From: Ascarosepion bandense
Taxonomy: Eukaryota; Mollusca; Cephalopoda; Sepiida; Sepiidae
Direction: 5' to 3'
Assembly (NCBI GenBank): GCA_037127315.1
Contig: JBBBDQ010001922.1
Coordinates: forward strand, 1,477,001-1,541,000
DNA: 64,000 nt
How positions within the stretch are numbered: the first letter of the stretch is position 1; each line of letters opens with the position of its first letter. The notes below the pieces were generated by a model, which worked only from the letters and a program-made list of their open reading frames with translations, was not told the origin of the DNA and searched no databases. The translations under genes and the position numbers were made by a program. Positions 20,682 to 30,800 of this stretch are shown piece by piece.

Positions 20682-21032
20682 TGTTTATCTGCCTGTATGT
20701 CTGTATTTTTTTTAGCCCTTTTATTTTAGTTTTTGCCTTGGGTTTGGCTCCTGTAGTTCTTTGTCTCAGCCATGATACCATTTACTCAGAGGACTTATTT
20801 AGCCTTCAAAATTCAGTTTACGACGAAAAAAACTTATTTTATATCGATAGCAGGGAATCAAAATTTGACTTACATCCATTCAGTTTTCTTTCTGTCTATG
20901 GTTTCGCTTTAACTGGAAACAACTATTGCTTTTTAGTCTTTCGTGCCAACGTCCAAAGCGTCTGTGCTCCAGGACCATGGATTAGTTTTAAAGCTTTCAT
21001 TACACCCGAGCAACGCCGGTCTATACTGCTAG
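20294..21032 (+). mobile_element. Non-autonomous Helitron H3 (739 bp)
   Basis: Begins TCTAAAGTTATTTATAAATG after A (20293) and ends CTATACTGCTAG before T (21033): A|T insertion, TC start and CTAG end. ACCCGAGCAACGCCGG just upstream forms a weak hairpin. Contains (TG)n at about 20638-20680. A frame at 20758-21034 stays open and is similar in the other Helitron copies (see findings), although no helicase or Rep is present. Confidence 0.85.
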
Positions 21033-21239
21033 TTTAAATATAGTTTCAGCGTTTTTCATTTGCAGGGAAAGTGATAGACTCAGTTTTTTAGATACTATCA
21101 TTTCTTGTTTACTATCATCAAATGTGTTACACCATCGATGAAGAATATTATGCCAGCGTGCTGAGTCTTGAAAGTCTATAAAGTCCAAACGTCCATCAAA
21201 ACTGACGAAATATTTCTTCTTTTATTAGAACAATGCGAC

Positions 21240-21430
21240 AGCACATGTTGGTTTTAATCGTACAAAAAGGAAGCTACAGAGAAATAGTATAAAGGGAAAG
21301 CAAGGAGAAAGGACTAATCATCCACTCTAAGAAGACAGAATATATTATTGGCAGTAAGAGGAATAGACCTGTTGTGGTTCGGACAACGTGTTAGTAATTT
21401 GAAAGTGGAGTCACCATTATAAAGCAGACT
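21240..21430 (+). pseudogene. RTE reverse transcriptase fragment
   Basis: Reads KESKERKGLIIHSKKTEYI-like sequence with small shifts (GGAGAAAGGACTAATCATCC, TCTAAGAAGACAGAATATAT), then GSKRNRP. This is the region just after the YADD box in RTE/BovB proteins, where a Gly-Leu-x-Ile-Asn-x-x-Lys-Thr motif is usual. Confidence 0.5.
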
Positions 21431-21678
21431 GGTTGTCCAATCCACCACATTAATAATAAAAATGACTCAGAGAACAATGTAACAAGAATAATAAGAATGT
21501 ATTAAACATAGTTACAGGATTGATTATTTTGTGCATGCAAGATTTAGTGGAGAAAGTTCGCTCTTGGATGTTGAAAAAAATGTATCAATGTTCATACTGA
21601 AAGAGTTCCTGAAAAAAAGAAATATGATGTTCGTGCTAATCAGTAGTTGAATATAACTACATATGTAGTGAAGTATGC

Positions 21679-21684
<6 letters not shown>

Positions 21685-21740
<56 letters not shown>
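21685..21740. repeat. (GA)n microsatellite
   Basis: Uninterrupted GA dinucleotides, about 27 units. The antisense LSLSLS peptide is an artefact. Confidence 0.95.
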
Positions 21741-21745
<5 letters not shown>

Positions 21746-22164
21746 GGTGTAACTAATTGCTAAACGCAATTACCGAAGTATGTGAGTTGGAAAAGAACTA
21801 ACGGCATTCGGACTGTTAGCTCCGAAAGACAGATTCCAACTGGTCTAAGCACTTGTGAACATCAGCTTATATATTTCTGAATGAAGTGCGGGAAAAAGAT
21901 GTTTCTCGTGTGCTACTAATGTATAAGTATGTGCGTATATGTGTGTGTACGTGCGTACATGGCGATATGTATATAAGTATGTACATGCATGTAGAAGGGA
22001 TTCTACAGACCAATAGGCAAAATACGAATTGGAGATACAAAAAGGAAGGAATCACTAAAATTTAATTCTCTGGAATAGATGGAAAATATGACACTGAAAT
22101 TCGAAAGCGAACCGGAATAGTGAAAGGTTCCTTCCTAAATCTAAGCAAAGAAAGAGAAGGTTTT
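21741..22164. other. No recognised feature
   Basis: Includes a short TATGTGCGTATATGTG-type stretch; no gene or named repeat. Confidence 0.4.
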
Positions 22165-22612
22165 AAAAACAAATGAATGCTGAATTGTGATATCAGTACT
22201 CGTACGGGATGGGAATGCCGGACAATTTCATCTGAAATAAGGAATAGAATGGAAGCAGCATACATGTGGTTCTACAGGAGTGTGCTGAAAATGTAATCGA
22301 CTGAATACGTGATTAACGGAAAAGTTTTAAGAACAGCGGTAACAAAAACATTTATACTTAGAATCAGACAGTGATAGCTGAAATTTATATGTCACGTACT
22401 GAGAAAAGAGGGTTTGGAAATTTTGACGCTCACAACATGTTGAAGGCAAGAGAGACATAGAAAAGCAGCGAGTAATCGACCTGATGAGCTTGTGTAAATG
22501 AGATTAGGTGAGATGGCGATAAAGAAAAACCTTAATAAGTGCTACAAACGATAGGACATTGTGGAGAGCTGTGATATAGACACAGGACATAGAAGAAGAA
22601 AAAAGCGCTAAG
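22165..22612 (+). pseudogene. RTE LINE C-terminus, decayed
   Basis: Frames broken by stops read SSEIRNRMEAAYMWFYRS, LKFICHVLRKEGLEILTL and RHRKAASNRPDEL, then a 3' end with ACAGGACATAGAAGAAGAA. It matches the RTE tail at 48096-48790 and 57361-57717 in order and content. It lies immediately before the telomere-like tract. Confidence 0.7.
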
Positions 22613-22635
22613 TATACGGATAGATATAATGATAA

Positions 22636-23087
22636 GGGTTAGGGTTATAGTTAGTGGTTGGGTTTGGTTTAGGGTTACGGTTGCGCAGGGTTAGCGTTAG
22701 GTTCAGGGTTAGGGTAAAGCAGGATTAGGGTAAAGCTTGGGTTAGGGTTTGGTTCAGGGTTAGGGCTAGGGAAGGGTTAGGAATAGGGTTAGCGTTAGGG
22801 TTAGGGCTAAGGTTAGATGTTAATGTTAGGTTTAAGGTTAGGTTTGGGTTTAGGGTTAGGGTCATGGTTAAGGTTAGGCTAGCGTTAGGGTTAGTTTTAG
22901 GGTTATGTTTAGGGTTGGCAGGCATAGTGTTAGGGTTAGGGTTAGGGGTTAGGGCTTACTGTTAGGGATAGTGTTAGTGGTTAGGGTTTAGGCTTAGGCT
23001 TAGGTTAAGTGTTAGGATTGGGGTTAGGGTTAGGGTTAAGGGTTAGTGTTAGGGTTAGGGTTAGGTTTAGGGTTAGGGTTTGGAGTT
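22636..23087 (+). repeat. Degenerate interstitial telomere-like tract (TTAGGG)n
   Basis: About 450 bp dominated by TTAGGG and one-base variants (GTTAGG, TTAGCG, TTTAGG). TTAGGG is the telomere repeat of molluscs and most animals. The variants and internal position show that it is not an active end. Confidence 0.9.
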
Positions 23088-23477
23088 GAGCTACCGGGTC
23101 GGGATCAAATATAATGCAGATTCTCCGTTTGTTTTGGTCAAGAACTCTGTGATGAATAGCAGAGGCACCCGACCAGATGTGACAACAATATTCAATGCAA
23201 GTGGCCGATGGTAGATTTACATATGTGGAAGTTGGATGCATACGAGAAAAAACATCCTGGCCCTACACAGTGAAGCAACTTTGGTAGTAGCAGATTTAGC
23301 TATAGATTCAATGTATTTATTCTACTTGAGGTCGGCTGAGCGATTTGGTCTGAAGAGGTGCAGTGTTTTGCTTTCGAAAAAACTAGACTGATCCATGCTG
23401 ATGGTAGATGGGAGCGGTTGTCTATGGTAGTTAAGGGTTATTGGTCTTCCTGAGTAATTTGAATGCTGTACACAATT
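23088..23477 (-). pseudogene. LINE-B coding fragment, antisense
   Basis: Minus-strand reading covers the region from the RT connection to the C-terminus: sequence corresponding to SKTLHLF, the HPTSTYVNLPSATCIEYCCH segment, W.G..A, LDQNKRRIC and DPDPVAQLQ. It matches the RPCIEYCCQIWSGTPAIH region of 36986-37630. Frames are broken. It abuts the telomere-like tract without a LINE tail. Confidence 0.65.
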
Positions 23478-24290
23478 TACTTGAGGCAACAGAAATGTGG
23501 CTCTACAGAAAGTTTGAGTCTGAGTTTCGTTTAAAGGCAAATCAACACCTCTCTGGGTTTTTTTTAATGCCATGAAGGAGGGGTTTTAAGTTTTTGTTAA
23601 TGCTCTTTTTTATTTTTGATAACTGAAAATATCTAGTTTTGTATTCAAAAATGTTTTGCTAAGAATAATTTTTTTCCTTCTAAAATGTGTTATGGTAATA
23701 ATTTTTTCTTCAAAGATGTATTGTTGGAAATATTTTTTTTTCAAAAATGTATACTTTTCTGTAAAGGTCTATTTTTATGTATATATTTCTATAAAAGTGT
23801 ATTTTTATACTTTCATAGTGTTTTGACCCCAGTGTGGGGTTTAACTATTTGTCCATAGCTGGGACCCTAACAGGTGCTGCCACTCCGGGTCAAGGTGGAC
23901 CTGGGAAGAACAAGAATTAAGAGGTGGTTTCATGCTTCTCACAACCTTCCAATCAGAGGCCTTGCTGTCGGATGCAGTTTACCATCATGCCCAGGACCAT
24001 TTACAGAAAGATTTTGAGGATACCATGGACAGCATATGTGAGCAACGACGAAGTTTTATCAAGGATGGTGACATTAAGAAGAATAAGTTGAAATTTCTAG
24101 GACGTTTAATGAGGAAAGACAGCTTAAAAAATCTGATACTCACGTGACAGTTTGAGGGCAACAGAAACAGACGCATATTTAGAGAACATGAGTAAATGGA
24201 TTGCGGAACAAGTTTTAGGAGAAATAACACAAATACAAGATGTATTAAGAACTACGAAAAACAGAAAACTGTGATCGCTTAAGTCCTGAA
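23478..24290 (+). pseudogene. RTE LINE fragment split by an insertion
   Basis: The left piece (23478-23512) ends GGCTCTACAGAAAG and the right piece (24002-24290) begins TACAGAAAGATTTTGAGGAT, continuing to LKFLGRLMRKDSLKNLILT and tail-like sequence. TACAGAAAG is duplicated on either side of the insert. The RTE frame is otherwise decayed. Confidence 0.7.
23513..24001. mobile_element. Unclassified 489-bp insertion element E1
   Basis: Starts TTTGAGTCTGAGTTTCG and ends CATCATGCCCAGGACC. It is flanked by a 9-bp target duplication (TACAGAAAG). Homologues: 50126-50650 (also an insertion) and a 3'-end fragment at 57003-57108. Contains TTTTGACCCCAGTGTGGGG and CTAACAGGTGCTGCCACTCC. I see no clear terminal inverted repeats and no coding frame. 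It could be a SINE-like or a MULE-type non-autonomous element. Confidence 0.65.
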
Positions 24291-24994
24291 GCGATACGAT
24301 ACATCAAAACGAAGAATATTGACTCGGCTTCTGTCTATTTTCAGAGCTTATTATTTCCCTATCAACGCTTGTTAATGTTTTTCAACATTAAGTTCCGAGC
24401 CTGTTTAACGGCTACAATAATGTCGTGTTCCCATCCGGCATTTGAATAAGATGTCAGAACGTTTCTATGACCATTTTCGATCTTACAGGCGCCCCTTACT
24501 GATGCAACATGTTATTCACTTGCCGCAACACAGTCTTACTTATCTTTATAGAATCAAACCTTTTCACGTTATTTTTCCTGTATTTTTGCTAACGATATAA
24601 TTGTTTAAACAGTTATTATTAGTTCGAACGGTTTCCACAAAATGTACCGATTAACGAGCCTGGTATAAACACAGGTTAACAAGTCTATTAATAACACCTG
24701 GTCTTAAAGCGTCATAATAACAGTTAAAACTTCACAAACTTTTGAGTTGCTACTGATATACACACACATACATGTATAAATAATTATATATATATATATA
24801 CAATATTTTGAGGTTGCTTGCTGCAAATGCTTAGTCATTCTTCTTGCTCGAATATACCTTGGTTTAAGCCTAACCCTGGTTGATTTATGTCTTGATACAA
24901 AGATTAGAAATTTGTTTTTCTTGACTCGCATCATTTCCCTGACAACCCTTGTATCATGTTCTTTTCCTCGTCCACATTTTTTAAATCGTATCAA
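24291..24994. other. No recognised feature
   Basis: Contains a short (TA)n near 24785; otherwise no gene or repeat that I can name. Confidence 0.4.
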
Positions 24995-25640
24995 CCCAAG
25001 CAAGGCGGTAACGCCACTGATGTGCAGGGGGTGCATAAGAGTAAAAAGATTAGATAGAAGTGAGTGAAGAAAAAGACGAACGGGTTAGAAAGGAGCAAGA
25101 GAAGGATGAGAATACAGGTGTGATGACAGTTACAAAGGTGGAGAGAAAGGAAATGATATACAGGGTGGTGAAGAAAGAACTAGAGTCAAGTGGTTAAGAG
25201 ATGAGTATTGACATTGCATTTAAATTCCTGGAGGTTGTAGTCGTCAGGAATGCAAGAATAAGGAAGCGAGTTCCACAGGCGGAAAATGCGAGAAACGAAG
25301 CTGATGAAGTAAAATTGTCGTCTGCATTTGGTTGATCTCACTGTGAATGGGTGAGACCCGGTTGCCAGTCTGGTTGCACGAGTAAACACCTGTTGCAGAG
25401 GCACCAGTGACTTAAATTCGTTGGAGCTGAAGCCATGGAAGTATTTATAGAACAGACAAAGGGAAGCCACATCCCGTCGGTAGGGAAGTGGCTGGAATCG
25501 AGCAGCCAAGTCGGTACCTATCACATTACTGATTCTCCTTTGAAGCCTGTCAAGAACACTGAAATGAGCTGCAGGGACCCCTGACCATATATGACAGCAG
25601 TACTCCATGCATGGACGAATGTTACTCTCATGCAGCCCAC
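24995..25640 (-). pseudogene. LINE-B 3' half, antisense
   Basis: The longest undisturbed LINE-B C-terminal frame (codons within 25186-25713): NIRPCMEYCCHIWSG, YRRDVASLCLFYKYFHGF, FTRATRLATGSHPFTVRS and RLWNSLPYSCIPDDYNLQEF. The 3' UTR with CCCAAGCAAGGCGGTAAC lies at the left. It is joined head-on to a sense LINE-B tail at 25641. Confidence 0.8.
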
Positions 25641-25792
25641 TTAAGACCATTATACTTATCCTTCTCTTAACCCCATTCTCTGACACCCCGTGTAACTTGT
25701 TCTTCTTTCTCATCGCTCACCTTTTATGTAACCCCCTGCGCATCAGTGGCAGTACTGCCTTACATGGGGTGAAATTATTATTATGTAAATAA
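25641..25792 (+). mobile_element. LINE-B 3' tail, sense
   Basis: ATTCTCTGACACCCCGTGTA, TATGTAACCCCCTGCGCATC, TACATGGGGTGAAATTATTA and an AT-rich tail. With the preceding antisense copy it makes a head-to-head pair in which each member has its own 3' end, so this is two insertions rather than one twin-primed insertion. Confidence 0.75.
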
Positions 25793-26210
25793 TTTTTTCT
25801 TTGTTTCGAACGTTTTTTTTCTATTTCTAAACCCTTTCCTTAGTTTTCGGAATGCGTCTTTGGCTTTCCCAATGCGCCTTTCTATCTTTGCACATTTTGT
25901 CCTCGTTTCCCAGACTTTACAACTTTTGTACTTAGTTGATTTTGGTATCTTTTATTTCTAAATTACATTTTAGGCTCCTCGTTTTACTGGCAACCATGTC
26001 ATATATGCAGATAAATATTTGTTATAACGAAGAGAAAATATGCAGCACAATATCGAAAAGAGTGCTCAGTGATTCTCGGTCCAATTTACTTCTTCACAAT
26101 TGTTTCCTGGTCGGGCTAAGACTTTTCAGAACTGCTTCAAATTTTCACTTTTAGCATTCATTTCTCTTTCTTTAGATCTCTAATATTTGACGGTCATGAT
26201 GCGGTCATCA
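25793..26210. other. No recognised feature
   Basis: T-rich sequence; a hydrophobic 72-codon frame has no recognisable domain. Confidence 0.4.
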
Positions 26211-26565
26211 ATAGATGACATGAACAGAGAAAATAATAAGCATTTAATAAGCATTTAATAAGCATTTAATAAGCAAAATAGATGACATGAACAGAGAAAA
26301 TAATAAGCATTTAATAAGCATTTAATAAGCAAAATAGATGACATGAACAGAGAAAATAATAAGCATTTAATAAGCATTTAATAAGCATTTAATAAGCAAA
26401 ATAGATGACATGAACAGAGAAAATAATAAGCATTTAATAAGCATTTAATAAGCATTTAATAAGCAAAATAGATGACATGAACAGAGAAAATAATAAGCAT
26501 TTAATAAGCATTTAATAAGCATTTAATAAGCAAAATAGATTACATGAACAGAGAAAATAACAAGC
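26211..26565 (+). repeat. Higher-order tandem repeat (67/56-bp units with nested 11-bp repeat)
   Basis: Five units, each with ATAGATGACATGAACAGAG, AAAATAATA and three (in unit 2, two) copies of AGCATTTAATA, then AGCAAA. A truncated sixth start follows (ATAGATTACATGAACAGAG). The units are near identical, which indicates recent expansion. Confidence 0.95.
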
Positions 26566-26694
26566 CGCCTGCGTAACTGAAATATTCTTTTTCTTAAAAA
26601 ATCTCCATTAACACGAGAGCAGCATTACCAATTAGTTCACGTTATGCATCTTCATCAACATATATATATTTTCATCGACTACATGATACGAGGA
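26566..26694. other. Short spacer
   Basis: Nothing recognised. Confidence 0.3.
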
Positions 26695-27215
26695 CGTGCG
26701 TTGTGGTGCAGTGGATATCGGCTTAGAAAGAGAAATCGAGGAGTCGAGTTTAAATTCCAGTTGAATTAGTTGCATTCACTTACGCACAAATACCCTTGGG
26801 AAAGGTATTAATCCGTATCTTCTCTGCAGTTATGGGTTAAATAATAGGACAGATTGGGTTTTGTAGCCTTGGTCGGCAACCAGTCTACCGCAGAAAGCAA
26901 TGGCAACCTACTGCGTATATAATCGTCTGCCCAATCAGCCATGTCTCGAAAGAGACATGATCGCTCAAGCGTGTATCACGTTTGACACTTAACTGACTGA
27001 CTAAATATAATAGTTGCAAACATAATTAAGGCTTAAAGTGGGCATAAAGTGGGGGATTAGTTTTCTATAGTTATCAATTAATAAACTGATTCCCCACTAA
27101 ATACACTTATGTATGTCAACCTACTGCGGTATAATCTTCTGCCGAGTCAGTCATGTCTCTTTCGAGACATGATCGCCCAAGCGTGTATCACGTATGGCAC
27201 TTAACTGACTGAATA
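26695..27215 (+). mobile_element. SINE-1 dimer, second body truncated
   Basis: Full SINE-1 with tRNA-like head (GTGGTGCAGTGG and GAGTTTAAATTCC boxes) to 27002, then the linker with inverted repeat AGTGGGGGATTAGTTT (27048-27063) and AAACTGATTCCCCACT (27083-27098), then the 3' part of a second body (27111-27210). The first body's hairpin loop is GAAA and the second is TTTC. Confidence 0.9.
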
Positions 27216-27734
27216 ATACATAGAACCTCAGAACTATTATTTTTTCTAACGAAATTCTGCTGTTTTTTTTTTTTTATAATTGGCTGCGCATATAGAAAGC
27301 AACTTTTTCTATTCTCGCATTTATATTCTATTTTCTAAACACGGTCAGCACATTTTGGCCGTGTTTATAGTTGATTTAGTGTTTGCTTTTTCTTTAGTAT
27401 TAATAATGTTTTTATTATTTTTAGCCTTTCTACATATGGATACGGCTATTATATTTACATTATAAAAGAGAATATAGTTTGGAAGAGCACCGTGTTTATT
27501 TAAATATGTTTCGCTCCCGATTGGAAGCAGGTGAAAGTCTAGCCCCACTGATTAGCAGTGAAACAGCGAAACAGGCTTGTATGCGGATGACGAATATATT
27601 ACGCTCTCATTACGATTGAGCTCTCCAGACAGGAAAATTCTAAAAACAGTTACCACTTCTACGATGTAGGCGTTACTCTCTATTAATACGTTACTCTTCA
27701 TTAATAAATTGAGTTCTCCCGGTGACTGGCGTGT
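27216..27734. other. Unclassified, with one repeat tail
   Basis: A fragment at about 27545-27598 (CAGTGAAACAGCGAAACAGG and TGTATGCGGATGAC) matches the tails of the 18636-19700 repeat family. The rest is unrecognised. Confidence 0.4.
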
Positions 27735-27938
27735 TTATTAATCCAGTATTCATCCGTTTCTTCCTTCCAATTATGGGTTAAATAATAGGACAAATTGGGT
27801 TCTATAGCCTTGGCTGGCAACCAGTCTACCGGAGAAAACAATGGCAACCTACGGGGTAATCTTCTGCCCAGTCAGACATGTCTCGAAAGAGACATGATCG
27901 TTCAAATCGTGTATCACGTATGGCACTTAACTGACTGA
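27735..27938 (+). mobile_element. SINE-1, 5' truncated
   Basis: Body from the ATCCGT..CTTCC region to CACTTAACTGACTGAC; hairpin loop GAAA (27876-27896). It lacks the tRNA-like head. Confidence 0.85.
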
Positions 27939-27951
27939 CAATGTTGACATA

Positions 27952-28440
27952 TATGTGTATTGTAGTGCAGTGGATATTGCCTCGAAATGGGAAGTCAAAG
28001 AGCCGAGTTCGAATTCCAGTTGAATTCCTTTCATTCACTTACACACAAATACCTTTGGGAAAGATATTAACCCATCTGTTCCCTCCTGTTATGGGTTAAA
28101 TAACAGGACAGATTGGGTTCTACTGACTTAATATAATAGTTGAAAACATAATTAAAACTTCTACTGGTCATAAAGTGGGGGTCGGGTTTCTATTGTTATG
28201 AAGTAATAAACTGATCCCCCACTAATTAATATAATATAATAATGTAATATAATCTATCTCTTCTCCCTCCAGCTATGAGTTAAATGGCAAGACTGATTGG
28301 GTTCTATAGCCTTGGCTGACAACCAGTCTGCAGCAGAAAGTAATGGCAACCTACAGCTGGATAATCTTCTGCCCAGTCAGTCATGTCTCGAAAGAGACTT
28401 GATCGGCCAAGCGTGTATCACGTATGGCGCTAACTGACAT
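27952..28440 (+). mobile_element. SINE-1 composite with internal deletion and hairpin linker
   Basis: tRNA-like head (TAGTGCAGTGG and GAGTTCGAATTCC) and first body to GATTGGGTTCTA, where it jumps directly to the linker (TGACTTAATATAATAGTTG). The linker hairpin has AGTGGGGGTCGGGTTT paired imperfectly with AAACTGATCCCCCACT. The second body runs to 28440 with loop GAAA and one arm mismatch. Confidence 0.85.
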
Positions 28441-28918
28441 GATACGACCTTATTCATTATTAATTTAAATGTAGTTTTTGCAATTTTCTGCAGGGAGTGG
28501 TGGCCTCAGTTTTTTTAGGAATCAAAAGGAATTTATTGTTTTGAAAAGAGCTACAAACGAAACGCTATCAAGACCAAACACCCAGGAAAACTGATGAACG
28601 TATTTTTTTTTATCATCACATTTTGTTTCAATGGTTATTCTGCGTTGAACTGGTTGATTATCTCTCCCTCCGTTCTCGTGAATTTGCCTCACTGGTCTAT
28701 CATTTGTTTCTGAATATGAAAACACTCCGCTGGGAAACAGTAGCGCTGTGATGATGACGTCATATATGTTGTTATTTCTTCAACAATGTCGTCCAAGAAC
28801 TAACACTCAATGGTCCGAACGGCGCTCAAACCATCATTCACATGCCATTAGAATATTCGACGGCGCCCAAACAGTTTTGTCCATCTATTTTCAATCTCAC
28901 GGCTTTGGTATGGCTTTC
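28441..28918. other. Unclassified; one segment shared with 21035-21110
   Basis: The stretch with TGCAGGGAGTGGTGGCCTCA resembles TGCAGGGAAAGTGATAGACT near 21061. Both follow TTTAAAT-TAGTTT and a pyrimidine tract like a 3' splice site. It may be part of an unnamed repeat. No coding claim. Confidence 0.3.
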
Positions 28919-29269
28919 TGCTACTTTACAACGATGTTGGGATCTTCTGATAAAATCACCACTTTAAGGTGAGATTCTGCTACTTTACAACGATGTTGGG
29001 ATCTTCTGATAAAATCACCACTTTAAGGTGAGATTCTGCTACTTTACAACGATGTTGGGATCTTCTGATAAAATCACCACTTTAAGGTGAGATTCTGCTA
29101 CTTTACAACGATGTTGGGATCTTCTGATAAAATCACCACTTTAAGGTGAGATTCTGCTACTTTACAACGATGTTGGGATCTTCTGATAAAATCACCACTT
29201 TAAGGTGAGATTCTGCTACTTTACAACGATGTTGGGATCTTCTGATAAAATCAAGAAGTCACCACTTTA
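28919..29269 (-). repeat. 59-bp VNTR, six units
   Basis: Six copies of a 59-bp unit (starts at 28919, 28978, 29037, 29096, 29155 and 29214). The first five are identical and the last carries a 7-base insertion (AGAAGTC). Each unit contains TCACC-ACTTTAA-GGTGA, a small hairpin. The unit shares CACCTTAAAGTGGTGA (minus strand) with the end of the adjacent tRNA-like head. Confidence 0.95.
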
Positions 29270-29340
29270 AGGTGAGATTTGAATCCGGCTCTTATGATTA
29301 GAAAGCGAACGCACTAACCAATCGGCCAACCATTCCTCCA
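29270..29340 (-). ncRNA. tRNA-like SINE head next to the VNTR
   Basis: Minus strand: GGTTGGCCGATTGGTTAGTG, CGTTCGCTTTCTAATC, GCCGGATTCAAATCTCACC. A-box (TGGTTAGTGCG) and B-box (GGATTCAAATC) spacing fits a tRNA or a tRNA-derived SINE. It leads directly into the VNTR, so a SINE head is likelier than a functional tRNA gene. Confidence 0.6.
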
Positions 29341-30190
29341 TTCAAACATGCATACATATGTGCGCAAAAGACTGTAGTATGTGTGCAATAATTCGCGTGT
29401 GTATTTGACTTGGAAGCTATGTTCATCGATATTCGCTCTGAAATACATATCACTAACAATATGTAAAAAGGTATTAACAGATTCAAAAACAGTAAACGAT
29501 TCTGCTTTTATTTCTTTTTTTATTTCATGTTTTCGTACTAAATTGTTTTTTCCCCTTTTTTATTTGACAGTACATTCGTTAAATCAATATGTTTCTGACG
29601 TTCAAGCTATACCAACTCAGCGGCAGTCCGTAAAGTAGCTGGAACTGCAGATTGCGGGCGTATAGAAAGAGAAAAAGTAATCTGGCGTGTGCGTAAAAAA
29701 AACGGAGGGAGGGAGACTGATAGGTGTCACGGCTGCTTTAAGTTGGACAAGTCATTAGCAACATCCTGTTGCTATTAGCGACAGCATGTATATTGCATAA
29801 TGGCGTTTCAATATCCATCACCAGTCACTATACAAATAGAGCGGAAAAGAGTGTAGGAGAAGTCGGAAGAGCGGTAATTGTAAATGAGAAAGTTAAAAAT
29901 GGAGTTGTTAATGAAAACGAGGCTGGGCGAATTTGGCTTTTTCATTTGCTAGTTGAGATTGCGCATGCTCAGGAACGTTGAGGCCATTTTGGGATCAGTG
30001 TATATACGAAGAAAAAAGTGCTTGGCTCTCCTGCTTGGGATCGTTTTATTAGCCGACGGTTTTAAACGGATTTAGGATAATAATACTCTGATTGAAAGAG
30101 AGTGAAAGAGTTAAAAGAAAAAAAAAACATACTAAAAAATGAAACCATGAAAAATATAAGAATTAATACGAAGAAAGAAAAGAAGAAAGA
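29341..30190. other. No gene recognised
   Basis: Short frames only. Near 29956 the sequence TGCGCATGCTCAG followed by GGCCATTTTGG resembles NRF1 and YY1 binding motifs, but there is no gene next to it. Confidence 0.35.
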
Positions 30191-30746
30191 GTTGAATAAA
30201 AGAGAAAAAGGAAGATGATGTCAAACAAAGAAAGAATGTCTATAAAAGAAAGAAAGAAAGAAAGAAAGAAAGAGGACAGTAAAAAATATATTATACTCAG
30301 AAAAAGGAAAGAAAAATTGTGGAAAAGAGAGTTTGAACGATTGAGACAGAAAGGCGGTGAAATGAGAAAGAAAGAAAGAAAGAAAGAAAGGAGGAGGACA
30401 GTAAAGAAAATATTATACTAAGAAAAAGAGAAAAGTAAAGAAAATTGTGGAAAAAGAGAGTTTGAACGATTGACACAGAAAGGCGGTGAAATGAGAAAGA
30501 AAGAAAGAAAGAAAGAAAGAAAGGAGGAGGACAGTAAAGAAAATATTATACTAAGAAAAAGAGAAAAGTAAAGAAAATTGTGGAAAAGAGAGTTTGAACG
30601 ATTGACACAGAAAGGCGGTGAAATGAGAAAGAAAGAAAGAAAGAAAGGAGGACAGTAAAGAAAATATTATACTAAGAAAAAGAGAAAAGTAAAGAAAATT
30701 GTGGAAAAGAGAGTTTGAACGATTGACACAGAAAGGCGGTGAAATG

Positions 30747-30785
<39 letters not shown>

Positions 30786-30800
30786 AAAGAAAAGAAATGA
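30191..30800 (+). repeat. GAAA array with ~120-140-bp higher-order unit
   Basis: Four copies of a block with GAGGACAGTAAAGAAAATAT, GAAAATTGTGGAAAAGAGAG, TTTGAACGATTGACACAG and GCGGTGAAATGAG, each separated by a (GAAA)n run of varying length (blocks at about 30269, 30388, 30526 and 30647). Confidence 0.9.

Noticed and set aside
22725..23241. ORFs with TLTLNPN repeats
   Set aside because: Antisense reading of the telomere-like tract.
24995..25792. Twin-priming inversion of one LINE-B insertion
   Set aside because: Both arms have their own 3' end, so two separate insertions are needed.
26211..26565. CRISPR-like array
   Set aside because: Repeat and spacer are the same in each unit and the context is eukaryotic; it is a higher-order tandem repeat.
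28480..28500. 3' splice site of a host exon
   Set aside because: The same pyrimidine-AG context occurs in a related stretch near 21055, so it belongs to a repeat, and no coding frame follows.
29270..29340. Functional tRNA gene
   Set aside because: The tRNA-like part has weak acceptor pairing by eye and runs straight into repeat units; a SINE head explains it better.
29941..30000. Promoter with NRF1- and YY1-like sites
   Set aside because: Single short matches with no gene downstream; chance matches are expected at this length.
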